A stretch of 64,000 nucleotides of DNA from NCBI RefSeq assembly GCF_947166265.1, contig NZ_CAMVDO010000002.1, positions 62,001-126,000 of the forward strand, written 5' to 3'. The stretch's first letter is position 1. Each line of letters begins with the position of its first letter. The notes under the pieces were generated by a model. It was not told the origin of the DNA, did no database searches, and saw nothing but the letters and a program-made list of their open reading frames with translations. A program made the position numbers and the translations under genes. Source of the DNA: an uncultured Fibrobacter sp. (GTDB lineage Bacteria > Fibrobacterota > Fibrobacteria > Fibrobacterales > Fibrobacteraceae). Below are positions 32,092-40,965 of this stretch, piece after piece.

Positions 32092-32796
32092 TTAGGCGGC
32101 AAGACGGTAGAATTCCTTGTCCAGACCGTTTTGAATCAGGATTTGCCTGATCTGCTTAAAACGATTGTACACCGTAGCACGAGTACACGAGAGACGTTCC
32201 GCCGTCTCCGCCTCTTCATAACGGTCACTACATTCAAGCGTCTTGAGGTGAGTCCTGATCAACTTCAGGAGCGAATCCTTGTCGGCAACCAGCGACTCCA
32301 CCTTAGACACAAATTCCTTCCAACTAATCATTTCATCATTATTATCGTCACATGCGATGTGATTTGTCAAATCATTTTCATCACCATAGTTATAATCCAT
32401 CGACGAAAGTGCTTCGTCCTGACTCATCAAATCTTCGGGCGACAGCTGACTGGCCAAGACCTCGTGTACGGAGCGTTCCGAGTTTTCGCACTTTTCGTCC
32501 ACGAACTTCCAATAGATCTTATTCGTCACGAAAGTCATAAACGACGCATTTTTCGTCTGATCGAACTGCATAATGGCATCGATAAACAGAGGATAGATAT
32601 CCCCCGCCAAATCAATGCGGAGTTCGCCCAACCTCATAGTCATCTTGGAGAAGTCGGGCTTGATGCGATAGAAGAGCGCAACGGCGTGGTCCACCATCTT
32701 CTCGCCAAGGATGTCCCACAGGCGGGATGCAACCTGTTCGCAAGCAGAAGGGTTGGACTGGGCCATTTCGACCAATGCGAGAATTTTTTTGTACAT
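32092..32796 (-). CDS. Sigma-70-like regulator (region 2-like plus HTH)
   Basis: A segment resembling sigma region 2 (YPLFIDAIMQFDQTKNASF, then MTFVTNKIYWKFVDEKC) lies at about 70-105. A C-terminal helix-turn-helix (AETAERLSCTRATVYNRF) lies at about 195-215. A long acidic linker separates them. 234 residues, larger than an ECF factor and missing regions 1 and 3. AAGGAG precedes the ATG, after a small CGCC-TTTC-GGCG hairpin. It heads the unit with the double AAA+ ATPase. Whether it binds core RNA polymerase is not shown by the sequence. Confidence 0.6.
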   Translation of the reverse strand: MYKKILALVEMAQSNPSACEQVASRLWDILGEKMVDHAVALFYRIKPDFSKMTMRLGELRIDLAGDIYPLFIDAIMQFDQTKNASFMTFVTNKIYWKFVDEKCENSERSVHEVLASQLSPEDLMSQDEALSSMDYNYGDENDLTNHIACDDNNDEMISWKEFVSKVESLVADKDSLLKLIRTHLKTLECSDRYEEAETAERLSCTRATVYNRFKQIRQILIQNGLDKEFYRLAA

Positions 32797-32987
32797 AGAA
32801 CTCCTTTCGCCGAAAGGCGACTTCTAGAAACCCCTTTGAAGCAGATCAAAGGAAAAGCTGTTATATAAACCCTGCATTAAACAGCAGGCACTACAATTAT
32901 CATTACATCAGGAAGGCTACGCCCTTAAATATAGTAAATTTTAGCGTCAATTTCTGACACAAAGAAATCAAGCAAATAATTTTCAAA

Positions 32988-33111
32988 GAAAGGGAGCCTA
33001 ATATAGTAAAAAAAAATGCTATTTGTCAAGTGGGATTCTTTCTTGACACAGACAGAACTAGGCTCCAAGGAATTCGATAAAATCATACACCTCTTTATCG
33101 ATTCCTTTTTT
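32988..33111 (+). ncRNA. Candidate structured small RNA with terminator
   Basis: On the plus strand an outer helix GGAGCCTA (32993) / TAGGCTCC (33059) encloses an inner helix TGTCAAG (33024) / CTTGACA (33042). An imperfect GGAATTCGATAAA/TTTATCGATTCC stem followed by six T (33069-33111) then ends it as a terminator would. A possible promoter CTGACA, 15 bases, AATAAT lies at 32954-32980. No plus-strand gene exists nearby that the terminator could serve. The inner helix overlaps a minus-strand promoter, so operator sites are the alternative. Confidence 0.4.
33000..33029 (-). promoter_or_regulatory. Promoter of the sigma-like/AAA+ unit
   Basis: Minus-strand TTGACA, 18 bases, TATATT, giving a leader of about 200 bases. 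A second ACTATATT lies downstream near 32932. Both boxes sit in the gene-free stretch 32797-33151, whose remaining content is the structured-RNA candidate, a CCTGC/GCAGG hairpin near 32880 and T-rich runs next to the expansin stop. Confidence 0.65.
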
Positions 33112-33151
33112 CAATTTGTCAAATAAAAAAAACAAAAAAAAATCAGCGGAT

Positions 33152-34261
33152 CTATTCCCGGTGCTTATACAGGTACAAATTCGCTTCGGGAACGGCAAGG
33201 TCCGAGCCCTTGATTTTCCATTCCTCGTCTTCACCGGTACGGTAATTTACAATAACGCGGTAACGGTTATCCGTCTGTAAGACCGCCTCGGGGACCACCC
33301 AGAAGTTTTCGGCACCAGAGAACATCTGTAGTTCATAGGAATCTTGTGTATCGACACCCTTGATGGAAATGGCCCTGACCATATCCCTGGGGTTTCGCAC
33401 CTGGATAACGCTCCAGAATGCATTGGCACCGTCCTTAACAAACAGCGATGTCGAATCGCCCCAAACGCCTTCCACCCCTTCGCAGCTCACGAATTCCCAT
33501 TCGCCGTAGTAGCGGCCCACCTGAATTCCCATGATGTCCGACGCAGGGGCACCACCCAGGTCCACGCCACAATCCGCATCGGGGCAGCGGTCGGTAATGC
33601 GCACGGTCACACGTTTCCAGCCATCGGGAGTTTTCGCCTTCACGCGGACGCAGCCGCCACACGCAAGGCCACCCTGCCACGGGCCCTTATTGTCGCCAGG
33701 AGAAACGTTCACATGAATTGCCGCATAATACTGAATGTTGGTCTGCCCATAGTTGCAGGCGCCACCGAGGCTCGTTTCTTTTGCAGTAATGCTCCCGTAG
33801 GTGGTCACGGAACCTTTGCCACCATTTTCGGTGAGTTCGGGGTCTGCGGCGGTAAAGCTATCGCAATTTGTACATATGCCGTCACCTTCGTCCTCACTGG
33901 AGCTGGATTCGGGCACAACGCTCGACGAAGAAGCCGTCGATACAACGGACGAGGACGATTTCGGCGCTGACTCGGAAGAAGCCGCCACGACCTCGGAGGA
34001 ACTTGACCCTTCGGCTGGTTCAGTGTCCTTGGATGATTCGGAAGAAATCTCCGCCACTGAGGAGCTAGTCCCTTCGGCAGGCTCACTTCGACCCTGCTCA
34101 GTGCTGGCTGGGACCTTGGTTGTTTCGGAGGAACTTGAAGCCAACGAGCTTTCGCTCGATGGAGCCTCGGCCGCCCTCGTTGACGACGAGTCATCACCGC
34201 AGGCGACAATGCCTGCACCCACCAGGGCGCTGAAACAAAAGACAAGGGCAATATTTCTCAT
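33152..34261 (-). CDS. Expansin-like lipoprotein with serine-rich linker
   Basis: A signal with lipobox GIVAC (Cys at about 21) begins at the ATG 34261. A linker of about 110 residues rich in Ser, Glu and Pro follows. The expansin module then spans about 130-370: GSVTTYGSITAKETSLGGAC, YYAAIHVN, CGGCVRVK, and VRITDRCPDADCGVDLG as the double-psi barrel with its aspartates. The C-terminal half is a beta-sandwich. Such proteins loosen cellulose/hemicellulose packing, in keeping with a fibre degrader. Two EPAEG-SS units in the linker are encoded by sequence resembling an interspersed repeat. Confidence 0.85.
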   Translation of the reverse strand: MRNIALVFCFSALVGAGIVACGDDSSSTRAAEAPSSESSLASSSSETTKVPASTEQGRSEPAEGTSSSVAEISSESSKDTEPAEGSSSSEVVAASSESAPKSSSSVVSTASSSSVVPESSSSEDEGDGICTNCDSFTAADPELTENGGKGSVTTYGSITAKETSLGGACNYGQTNIQYYAAIHVNVSPGDNKGPWQGGLACGGCVRVKAKTPDGWKRVTVRITDRCPDADCGVDLGGAPASDIMGIQVGRYYGEWEFVSCEGVEGVWGDSTSLFVKDGANAFWSVIQVRNPRDMVRAISIKGVDTQDSYELQMFSGAENFWVVPEAVLQTDNRYRVIVNYRTGEDEEWKIKGSDLAVPEANLYLYKHRE

Positions 34262-34268
34262 ATAATGC

Positions 34269-34274
34269 AATATA
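34269..34274 (-). promoter_or_regulatory. -10 box of the expansin gene (leaderless type)
   Basis: TATATT on the minus strand, 7 bases before the ATG at 34261. It supports that start codon over the one at 34270. Confidence 0.5.
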
Positions 34275-34305
34275 AAAAAGGAGACCCCGGCACAGTGGCC
34301 GGGGT
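34275..34305 (-). terminator. Terminator of the TPR/Gln-Asn operon (repeat-type hairpin)
   Basis: 8-bp stem ACCCCGGC/GCCGGGGT, then CTCCTTTTTT on the minus strand. The flanks (AAAGGAGA before, TGACA after on the plus strand) match the hairpin at 74-93. The gap 34306-34416 to the next gene shows nothing else. Confidence 0.65.
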
Positions 34306-34416
34306 GACAAATGAAAGGCTAGGCTTCGCGACACTCGGCTACCAATCGTAGCGCTTTTCAATCGCAAGACTTAGCGGCTCAGTCGAAGTCAAACAAGTTT
34401 GACTTTGGCATTCGCC

Positions 34417-35118
34417 TTACCAGTCTTTTGCAGGTCTTGCTTGGCCGCGGATGGGTTTCCAGGGTTTGCGTTCGCCGTTCTGTTCGTCGAAATCCTTCAG
34501 GAGCTGGGCCGCATCTTCGGGGCTCATCTCGCCCATCTGCGCCGGCTGTTCCTGGGGCTCGTCACCCTGGCTATCGCTTGAATTTTCTTGCGGTTGCTCG
34601 GGTTGTTCGCCAACACCGCCTTCGCTATCGGAGCTTCCCGCATCCGAGCTACTGGACTGACCGCCGCCATTCTGATCCTGATTCTGATCGTCGGAGCCGC
34701 TCGAAGAACTTTCAGAACCGCTGGAATTACCTTCACCATTCTGATTTTGGTCCTGATTCTGCTGGTCCTTATTCTGATCCTGGTTTTGATCTTGGTTCTG
34801 GTCCTGATTCTGGTTATTATCTTGATTCTTATCGTTCTTCTTGTTTTCGTTTTTCTGCTCGTCCTTAGCCTCATGAATACGATCCAGGAGCATCTGCAGT
34901 TTCTGGTCGTTCGGATAATATTGCAGGCCTTCGTTACAAGTAATTTCGGCACTGGGCAAACGGTTTTCGATGTACTGGAAGGCAGCATCGCTGTAATAGG
35001 CCGACGCCGACTTCGGGGCTGCAAACGCCGCCACTGCAAGGAAAAATACAACTGCACAAATCTGAATAGCTCGCACCTCGAAGCGACCGAAGGGAGCGTG
35101 CCCATAGCTCATAGCCAT
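34417..35118 (-). CDS. Exported Gln/Asn-rich protein with a TPR-like N-terminus
   Basis: An N-terminal hydrophobic segment (IQICAVVFFLAVAAFA) is followed by one TPR-like helical pair (FQYIENRLPSAEITCNEGLQYYPND). A long low-complexity tract of Asn-Gln-Asp units comes next (residues about 95-125, DQNQDQNQ), then Ser/Gly and Gln/Pro/Glu-rich parts. It starts inside the preceding gene's stop (TAATG). The pairing with a TPR protein recalls BatC-type components of MoxR/Bat clusters, although no MoxR is present. Confidence 0.7.
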   Translation of the reverse strand: MAMSYGHAPFGRFEVRAIQICAVVFFLAVAAFAAPKSASAYYSDAAFQYIENRLPSAEITCNEGLQYYPNDQKLQMLLDRIHEAKDEQKNENKKNDKNQDNNQNQDQNQDQNQDQNKDQQNQDQNQNGEGNSSGSESSSSGSDDQNQDQNGGGQSSSSDAGSSDSEGGVGEQPEQPQENSSDSQGDEPQEQPAQMGEMSPEDAAQLLKDFDEQNGERKPWKPIRGQARPAKDW

Positions 35119-35852
35119 TAGATTACCTCCAGGTCGTTGTCGGTGTTGCTTGCGTCAATCTTCGCCTTGGGCTTACGGCCCGCCTTGATTTCGATGACGT
35201 CGTCAATGCGCTGCACGTGACCGCTGAGCTGACCCGCAGTTTCGTCTTCGGCAATCAAGTTTTCAAGCATTTCCTTCGCTTCGGCGTACTTGCCGTCCTT
35301 GCTGAGTTGCATGGCACGTGCAAGGACTTCCTTCGCCTTCTCGCTCAGGGGCGGTTGCTTCTGGTCGTTGTTGTTTTGATTCTGGTCCTGGTTCTGCTTT
35401 TGCTTATCCAGTTCTTCCTTCAGCTTGCGCTGCACGATTTCTACGTTCTTTTTCGCATTTTCGAAATTATTGTCGAGGTCAATCGCCTTTTTCAGGTACG
35501 CCACCGATTCGCGCCACGCCGCAATGCGTTCGCTCCCTTCGGCAGCCTTTTCGCCCATACGGAAATGTGTATTCGCCAGGTTGTAGGCAGCCTTCGCCGC
35601 CATCTTTTTATCCGGCATGCGCACGGCGCTTTCAAGTTCCTTCTTGGCTTCTTCGTAATTACCGAGCCTGTACTGGCACGTTCCGATATTGTAGAACAGG
35701 AGCGGATTTCCGGGTTCGGCTTCACGGGCCTTCATGTACTTTTCGAGCGCTCCGGCATAATCGCCGTTCTTGAACAGCTTATTGCCGTCGTTGATAGGCC
35801 GCGCCCACAGGGCCGCCGACAGCAAACATACACAAATCAATAAAAAACGCAT
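35118..35852 (-). CDS. TPR protein (BatC-like), exported
   Basis: The start at 35852 (MRFLLICVCLLSAALWA) follows GGAAG. Three or more tetratricopeptide motifs are visible, e.g. GNKLFKNGDYAGALEKYMKA and PLLFYNIGTCQYRLGNYEEA. A short Gln-Asn-Asp tract (KQNQDQNQNNNDQ) repeats the theme of the downstream gene. The C-terminus contains KAKEVLARAMQLSKDGKYAEAK. It is probably a periplasmic scaffold with the overlapping partner. Confidence 0.78.
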   Translation of the reverse strand: MRFLLICVCLLSAALWARPINDGNKLFKNGDYAGALEKYMKAREAEPGNPLLFYNIGTCQYRLGNYEEAKKELESAVRMPDKKMAAKAAYNLANTHFRMGEKAAEGSERIAAWRESVAYLKKAIDLDNNFENAKKNVEIVQRKLKEELDKQKQNQDQNQNNNDQKQPPLSEKAKEVLARAMQLSKDGKYAEAKEMLENLIAEDETAGQLSGHVQRIDDVIEIKAGRKPKAKIDASNTDNDLEVI

Positions 35853-35873
35853 TTTCACACTTCCATAGATTGC

Positions 35874-35903
35874 TCGGCCCTTCGGCATGCTTAGGGACCT
35901 AGG
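35874..35903. repeat. Interspersed repeat, CGGCCCTTCGGC family (copy 2)
   Basis: TCGGCCCTTCGGCATGCTTA followed by GGGACCTAGG. It lies just upstream of the TPR gene. Confidence 0.65.
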
Positions 35904-35923
35904 GTCCGCAGAGACAAAACATC

Positions 35924-35965
35924 TTTCGTCTCTCGTCTGTAGGGCGAAGCCCGTTCTTTCGTCTA
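35924..35965 (+). repeat. TTTCGTCTCTCGTCTGTAG repeat (copy 1)
   Basis: TTTCGTCTCTCGTCTGTAG, a GGC-GAAGCCC hairpin, then GTTCTTTCGTCTA. Found again at 45078-45122 and, inverted, inside the M18 gene at 41340-41384. Here it lies 5 bases from the stop of the glycosyltransferase gene. Confidence 0.85.
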
Positions 35966-35969
35966 ATTC

Positions 35970-37724
35970 TTACATAGCAAGAATATACAAAATCACCGTA
36001 CTCAAGACAAATCCCGCAACAATGGCGTACCCGAGAACCCTCCACTTGGCCGAACTGTCTTTATCCAGGATACCCCAGGCAACAAACGGAACAAAGCACA
36101 GGATAATCGGGGCTATAAACCTAAAATCGTTGCTGCAGGAATAGGGGTGCTTTATGCGCAGGAACATCATGGCCGCCAAGAAAGCCGCCCCTTGCAAAAG
36201 AAGAATCCAGTGAATCGACTGCAGCTTCGTCTTCCAGAATCCGCGCGCCGCATAGCCCAGAAGCCCTAGCAGTGTCACGCTCATTATCGTGGCGCAAGTC
36301 CGCCCAGTTGCCGTACGCAATATCTCAAATTCGCCGAACATGGCGGACTTGAGAGTATAATTCCAAAAATACTGACGTCCCCAGTCATCATTCCAGGCAC
36401 TCGTGAAAGGCTGCGAAATGAAATTCTTCAGGTCAAAATAGATGTAGTTGTAGGCTTCGTTTCCTACCAAAAGGCCTGAATTCAATCCGCTCACGTTACC
36501 CACGAGGTCCGACTGGCCCAGAATTTTCTGGAGCAAGATTCCAACAATCAGGGCAACGAACATTCCCCAGGCAATCCATTCGGACTTGGTGGGGTGCAAC
36601 AGGCGGGCATTGCGAACATACCCGAAAAAGGCGAACAGGAATGTCGTTCCCACCGTCACCGCGGCAGTCGTCTTCGTCCACATGGCAAGCGCCGACGCGA
36701 CAATGGCAACCATCAGATACTTGCCGTTTCCCTTGTTCCAGTAGTTGATGCCACCCCACAGGCAAAGGATATGCAGCAGGTAGAACATCTGGTCGTTACC
36801 GACTCGCGGCGCGACAAGAATCATCAGTGGCCAAAACACCCACAAAAGCGAGGAAATCCCTAGAGCAGGCCCCTTCAGAAAACCCCTGAGGAATAGGATT
36901 CCAAGGAAGAGCGTCACCACGGACAGGAGCAGGCTAAACACCTGCAAGCCCGACGTTCCCGGAATTCCGGCCCATTCCCCAAGCACGAAAGCAGGAGCGG
37001 CGGACAAATAGTAGAACCCCGGATGGTAGCAGGACCAGCATGCATCAGCAGGCGGAATTTCATGCTTTTCAATAATATGCTGCACATAGGCGACATGCCC
37101 GTCTACGTCGTTAGAAAACATCGTATAGGGGATATTCGCAAAAAAGAAAGTCCTGAGAACAATTCCTACAAAGAAAATGAACAGGAGGCCGCCACGCAAA
37201 CGGAGCCTTCGGGCCACAAGCATGCAAAGCAGGGCGAAGAAAACGATCGCCCCCACATTGGCCGCAACCGCAACGGGGGATTCCTGGTAAATAAACAGGT
37301 TCAACCCCGCATCGCCACCGTTGTTCTTTAAGCCGAACGTAAAGTGAGTCTGCTTCCCCACCCGATGAGGGGCAAGCTCGCTATTTTTCAGGATAAATCC
37401 CTTCGAGAAATTACAACGGTCGCGCTTACCCGACAAGTCCAGGTTTTCACCGTTTACGACCATGCTTTCCGCGCAGTCATCCGGAACGACACGCAGGTCA
37501 TAGGAGATGTTAAACGGATTGCGGATATTCAACTCTACCTGGAAGAACTCTCCCCTGTTCAACTTTTTGGCGATCGGGAAAAGCACCTCCTCGGAACTAC
37601 CGTTCCGAGTCAGCACGACATCGTGTATCGTGACACGCATCGCAAGGCCTGCCACGATGCAGGCGGCAAGCAGGACAGCGCAGTAGAGTTCAGGAAGCTT
37701 GAAAATACTTAAAACACGCTTCAT
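35970..37724 (-). CDS. Polytopic membrane glycosyltransferase-like protein (GT-C type)
   Basis: About a dozen hydrophobic helices, with an N-terminal periplasmic domain between the first helix and residue 165 (RGEFFQVELNIRNPFNISYDL). The large loop after the next helices contains NDVDGHVAYVQHIIEKHEI, an acidic-His pattern typical of GT-C enzymes that use polyprenyl-phosphate sugars, and CYHPGFYYLSAAP. 584 residues. It is 3 bases from the flavoprotein gene, so both probably belong to cell-surface polysaccharide or glycolipid synthesis. The exact sugar is not readable. Confidence 0.65.
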   Translation of the reverse strand: MKRVLSIFKLPELYCAVLLAACIVAGLAMRVTIHDVVLTRNGSSEEVLFPIAKKLNRGEFFQVELNIRNPFNISYDLRVVPDDCAESMVVNGENLDLSGKRDRCNFSKGFILKNSELAPHRVGKQTHFTFGLKNNGGDAGLNLFIYQESPVAVAANVGAIVFFALLCMLVARRLRLRGGLLFIFFVGIVLRTFFFANIPYTMFSNDVDGHVAYVQHIIEKHEIPPADACWSCYHPGFYYLSAAPAFVLGEWAGIPGTSGLQVFSLLLSVVTLFLGILFLRGFLKGPALGISSLLWVFWPLMILVAPRVGNDQMFYLLHILCLWGGINYWNKGNGKYLMVAIVASALAMWTKTTAAVTVGTTFLFAFFGYVRNARLLHPTKSEWIAWGMFVALIVGILLQKILGQSDLVGNVSGLNSGLLVGNEAYNYIYFDLKNFISQPFTSAWNDDWGRQYFWNYTLKSAMFGEFEILRTATGRTCATIMSVTLLGLLGYAARGFWKTKLQSIHWILLLQGAAFLAAMMFLRIKHPYSCSNDFRFIAPIILCFVPFVAWGILDKDSSAKWRVLGYAIVAGFVLSTVILYILAM

Positions 37725-37727
37725 GAT

Positions 37728-39365
37728 TTACGCTTTCTTGCCTTCGTGGTAATCTTCTTCGCTGTTCACGTTCCAAAGGGCTGTCTTGTCGGTAGAATTT
37801 TCGCGGATGCATTTCACGACTTCCATGGCGGCAAGCATGCTGTGGTCCATGTTGTTGTACTTGTGCATACCGTTGCGGCCCATGAGGAACAGGTTTTCGA
37901 CCGGGTCCACGTATTCGCGGATCTTGCCGAATTCGCCGTAGGTGCCAAAGTAGGCCGGGTACGCCTTCTTGATATGGAACACCACGGAATCGCGCACGTC
38001 TTCGGGCCTAGCCACGTCAATCTTGTCGAGTTCCGCGATGGCGAACTTGATGAAGTCCTGGTCGGGCATGCGCCACATCTCGTCGCCTTCGGTCGCAAAG
38101 TATTCAAGACCGATCCACACCTTTTCGGGGTCGGCCACCAGGTAGGGGCTCCAGTTGTTGAAAATCTGGATGCGACCAAGCTTCACGTCGGATTCCTGCA
38201 CGTAAATCCAGTTGTCGGCCACGAACTTGAGCTTGCTTTCGGGCGTACCGGGCTTTGCGGGGTTCTTGATGAGCAGCTTGTCCAGCAAAAGCCCCACGGT
38301 GATAAAGTCGCGGTAAACGAGGCCTTCGGCGACGCGCTTGACTTCGGCGGGCACGGGAGTCTTTTCGCTGTCCATCGCAGAAACCAGTTCCTTCACCGGC
38401 ATCGTGCTGAGGAAATAATCACAGGCGACCGTCTCGGTTACCGAAGTACCATCGGCCAAGCGACGTTCCACGACAACGCTTTCCACACGCTTGCCGTTTT
38501 CGGAGCGGTTTACGCCAACGACCTTAGAATTCATGTGAATTTCGCCGCCCATTTCCTGCACCTTCTCGGCGACCGTTTCCCAGAGCTGTCCGGGGCCGAA
38601 TTTCGGGTAGAGGAACTGACCGATAAGGCTAGTCTCGGTATCCTTCTGGCGGATATCGTTCGCAGCACCAGCCTCGTCCTTCTTCTTGCTTGCAAAAATC
38701 TGCTTCACGGCATGGATTACAGTTTTTGTAATCGAAAGACCCTTGATGCGCTGTCCACCCCAGTCGGGGCTGATCTTGCTGCACGGTACGCCCCACACCT
38801 TCTCGGTGTAGTCGCGGAAGAACGTGCGGTAGAGTTCCACGCCAAAACGGTTGATCATGAAGTCTTCGAGGCTTTTTTCCTTACGGGCAGGCAGCAGCTG
38901 CACCTTGAGGTAGCTCATGCCTATCTTGAACATGCGCCAAAGTCCGAGGTTACGGATGGTGTCACCGTTCAAGGTCACCGGATAGTCGAAAAGCTTGCGG
39001 AGGAAAAGAATGCGGGAAAGGCGGCTACGGCAAAGCATCACGTAGTCCGTCTTTTCGGGATCAGGGCCACCTTCGACCAGCGGAACAGACCGCCCGATAG
39101 CCAAATCGTCCTTGCTCGCGGCCCCCTGCAGCGGAAGAATCCCCTGCCACCAGTCCATCACGGTGTCGCTCTTGCTAAAGAAGCGGTGACCGCCGATATC
39201 CATACGGTTGCCGTTGTAGCGCGCCGTACGCGAAATACCCCCGATGACATCTTCGGCTTCGAAAATAACCGGTTTTACACCGGTCGTACGTAAAAGTTCA
39301 AGTGCAGCGGTGAGGCCAGCAGGGCCGGCTCCCGCGATTACTGCTATATTCTTAGTCTCGTCCAT
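37728..39365 (-). CDS. FAD-dependent oxidoreductase, UDP-galactopyranose mutase-like
   Basis: The N-terminal Rossmann motif [18 protein letters not shown] is followed by [29 protein letters not shown], typical of the NAD(P)/FAD-dependent protoporphyrinogen-oxidase/UGM-like group. Further marks are [14 protein letters not shown] and, at the end, [22 protein letters not shown]. 545 residues. It sits with a GT-C-type enzyme and GtrA, so it probably modifies a nucleotide or lipid-linked sugar. A TATATT box ends 7 bases before the ATG, so the mRNA may be leaderless. Confidence 0.83.
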   Translation of the reverse strand: MDETKNIAVIAGAGPAGLTAALELLRTTGVKPVIFEAEDVIGGISRTARYNGNRMDIGGHRFFSKSDTVMDWWQGILPLQGAASKDDLAIGRSVPLVEGGPDPEKTDYVMLCRSRLSRILFLRKLFDYPVTLNGDTIRNLGLWRMFKIGMSYLKVQLLPARKEKSLEDFMINRFGVELYRTFFRDYTEKVWGVPCSKISPDWGGQRIKGLSITKTVIHAVKQIFASKKKDEAGAANDIRQKDTETSLIGQFLYPKFGPGQLWETVAEKVQEMGGEIHMNSKVVGVNRSENGKRVESVVVERRLADGTSVTETVACDYFLSTMPVKELVSAMDSEKTPVPAEVKRVAEGLVYRDFITVGLLLDKLLIKNPAKPGTPESKLKFVADNWIYVQESDVKLGRIQIFNNWSPYLVADPEKVWIGLEYFATEGDEMWRMPDQDFIKFAIAELDKIDVARPEDVRDSVVFHIKKAYPAYFGTYGEFGKIREYVDPVENLFLMGRNGMHKYNNMDHSMLAAMEVVKCIRENSTDKTALWNVNSEEDYHEGKKA

Positions 39366-39372
39366 GGGACCG

Positions 39373-39378
39373 AATATA
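39373..39378 (-). promoter_or_regulatory. -10 box of the flavoprotein gene (leaderless type)
   Basis: TATATT on the minus strand, 7 bases from the ATG at 39365. Confidence 0.45.
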
Positions 39379-39404
39379 GAAAGTTTTAGGAAGAATCGCC
39401 GGAT

Positions 39405-39866
39405 TTAAGTCGCTTTCTTGCCGGACTTGAACAATATAAACTTTCTTGCGATGAAATTGTACAAAAGCACGATAATCGCCGCCGCCACCTTGGAAACCAT
39501 TTCCTGAATGGCAAGTAACCCGACAAACACGTACATCAGGAGTTCGTTGAGCCCCATTCCGAAAAGGCTTATCAGCACGAACACCACGATTTCCAGGAAG
39601 ACGTGCTTTTCCATCTTGCGTTTTTCGGTACTGAAAACCCAGCCCACGGTCAAGAGGTAATTGACCACGTTGCCCGCCATAAGCCCAATCAAGTTCGAAA
39701 TCAGATAGTGAATTTCAAAATAGTAGAGAGCAAGTGCAAAGGCACCAAAGTCAACAACAAACGCAAGGCCGCCAGTCACGAAATACCGCAGGAACTGGCC
39801 AAGGACATTCTGCCTGCCGGGAATCAGCTTTTTTATCTTGCAAATAATGGAATTTTCAGATACCAT
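39405..39866 (-). CDS. GtrA-family membrane protein
   Basis: Four helices with the GtrA signature early on: FLRYFVTGGLAFVVDFGAFAL, then SNLIGLMAGNVVNYLLTVGWVF, and a closing LLYNFIARKFILF. Members help move polyprenyl-linked sugars across the membrane. The start is uncertain: ATGs at 39866, 39890 and 39908 all lack a ribosome site; 39866 gives the usual length. Confidence 0.85.
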   Translation of the reverse strand: MVSENSIICKIKKLIPGRQNVLGQFLRYFVTGGLAFVVDFGAFALALYYFEIHYLISNLIGLMAGNVVNYLLTVGWVFSTEKRKMEKHVFLEIVVFVLISLFGMGLNELLMYVFVGLLAIQEMVSKVAAAIIVLLYNFIARKFILFKSGKKAT

Positions 39867-39920
39867 GGCGGGAAAGTTAGTAAATTTCATACCAAAATAA
39901 TTTATCATAGGATTGTAGCA

Positions 39921-40958
39921 ATGTCTTGTTTTTTAATTACCGGCGGCGCCGGATTCTTCGGATCCATCCTCAAGAAAGAACTCCTTGAAAAAGGCCACAA
40001 GTGTGTCAGTATCGACCTCTGCCCAGATCCCGATAAGCACGAAAATCTCGTAAGCATCCTCGGTGACATCCGCGACAAGGAACAAGTCGAAAAACTTTTC
40101 AGCGAAAACCAGTTCGACGCAGTATTCCACCTGGCCGCCATGCTCGCCCACGACCGCAAGCGCATCAATAATCTGTGGACATCGAACGTGGACGGTACCG
40201 AAATCATCGCTGACGCCTGCATCCGCCACGGTGTGAACAAGCTCGTTTTCACCTCCTCGAACTGCCTATGGGCAAAGAACTTCGACGACCCCGTCACCGA
40301 AGACGAAGTCCCGAACCCCATCGAAATCTACGGCAAGTCGAAACTGGAAGGCGAAAAGATCCTCTTTGCCCGCAAGGACAAGCTGAATTCCGTCATTTTC
40401 CGTTGCCCCACCATCATGGACGAAGGACGACTCGGCCTCCTTTCCATCCTCTTCGAATTTATCGACGAAAACCGCAAGCTTTGGATGGTCGGCGACGGCA
40501 ATAACCGCTACCAGTTCATTTACGCGAAAGACTTGGCGAACGCCTGCGAACTTGCGCTGAACTACCAGGGAACAACCGTCTTCAACATCGGTTCAGACAA
40601 CGTAAAGACTTTCAACGAAGTCTACAGCTACGTCATTGAACGCGGAGAGTCTAAGTCCAAGCTCGCCCATTTTCCCAAGTGGTTCATTATCCCTTGCATG
40701 AAACTCGCAAGCAAGCTCGGCATCTCGCCGCTCGGCCCTTACCAGTACAAGATGATCGCAAGCACCTTCGTATTCGACACGTCGAAAATCAAGAAGGAAC
40801 TCGGATTCAAGCCGACAAAGACGAACGAGGAAATGCTTCTCCGCGCCTACGAATTCTACCACCAGAATCGCAAGGCCATCGAGCACCGCACCAACGTCTC
40901 GGCACACAACGAATGTGCCAAGATGGGCGTCATCCGCCTGCTCAAGTGGCTCTCGTAA
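39921..40958 (+). CDS. NAD-dependent nucleotide-sugar epimerase/dehydratase (extended SDR)
   Basis: The Rossmann motif GGAGFFG is near residue 8, LGDIRD and HLAAMLAH follow, and the catalytic YGKSKLEGEK (Tyr-x3-Lys) is near 140. The ATG at 39921 follows AGGA; the longer upstream frame runs through the divergent gtrA region and is not supported. 345 residues. It probably interconverts a nucleotide sugar for the neighbouring polysaccharide genes. Confidence 0.88.
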   Translation: MSCFLITGGAGFFGSILKKELLEKGHKCVSIDLCPDPDKHENLVSILGDIRDKEQVEKLFSENQFDAVFHLAAMLAHDRKRINNLWTSNVDGTEIIADACIRHGVNKLVFTSSNCLWAKNFDDPVTEDEVPNPIEIYGKSKLEGEKILFARKDKLNSVIFRCPTIMDEGRLGLLSILFEFIDENRKLWMVGDGNNRYQFIYAKDLANACELALNYQGTTVFNIGSDNVKTFNEVYSYVIERGESKSKLAHFPKWFIIPCMKLASKLGISPLGPYQYKMIASTFVFDTSKIKKELGFKPTKTNEEMLLRAYEFYHQNRKAIEHRTNVSAHNECAKMGVIRLLKWLS

Positions 40959-40965
40959 GCAGGGC

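Noticed and set aside
33043-33071. Plus-strand promoter starting at TTGACA (33043)
   Set aside because: No -10-like box lies 16-18 bases downstream; the hexamer is better explained as an arm of the inner helix.
37746-39293. 515-residue plus-strand frame opposite the flavoprotein
   Set aside because: A shadow frame; the FAD-binding motif and promoter box belong to the minus-strand gene.
39603-39920. Upstream extension of the epimerase frame
   Set aside because: It overlaps the divergent gtrA gene, and the true start at 39921 is followed directly by the GGAGFFG motif.
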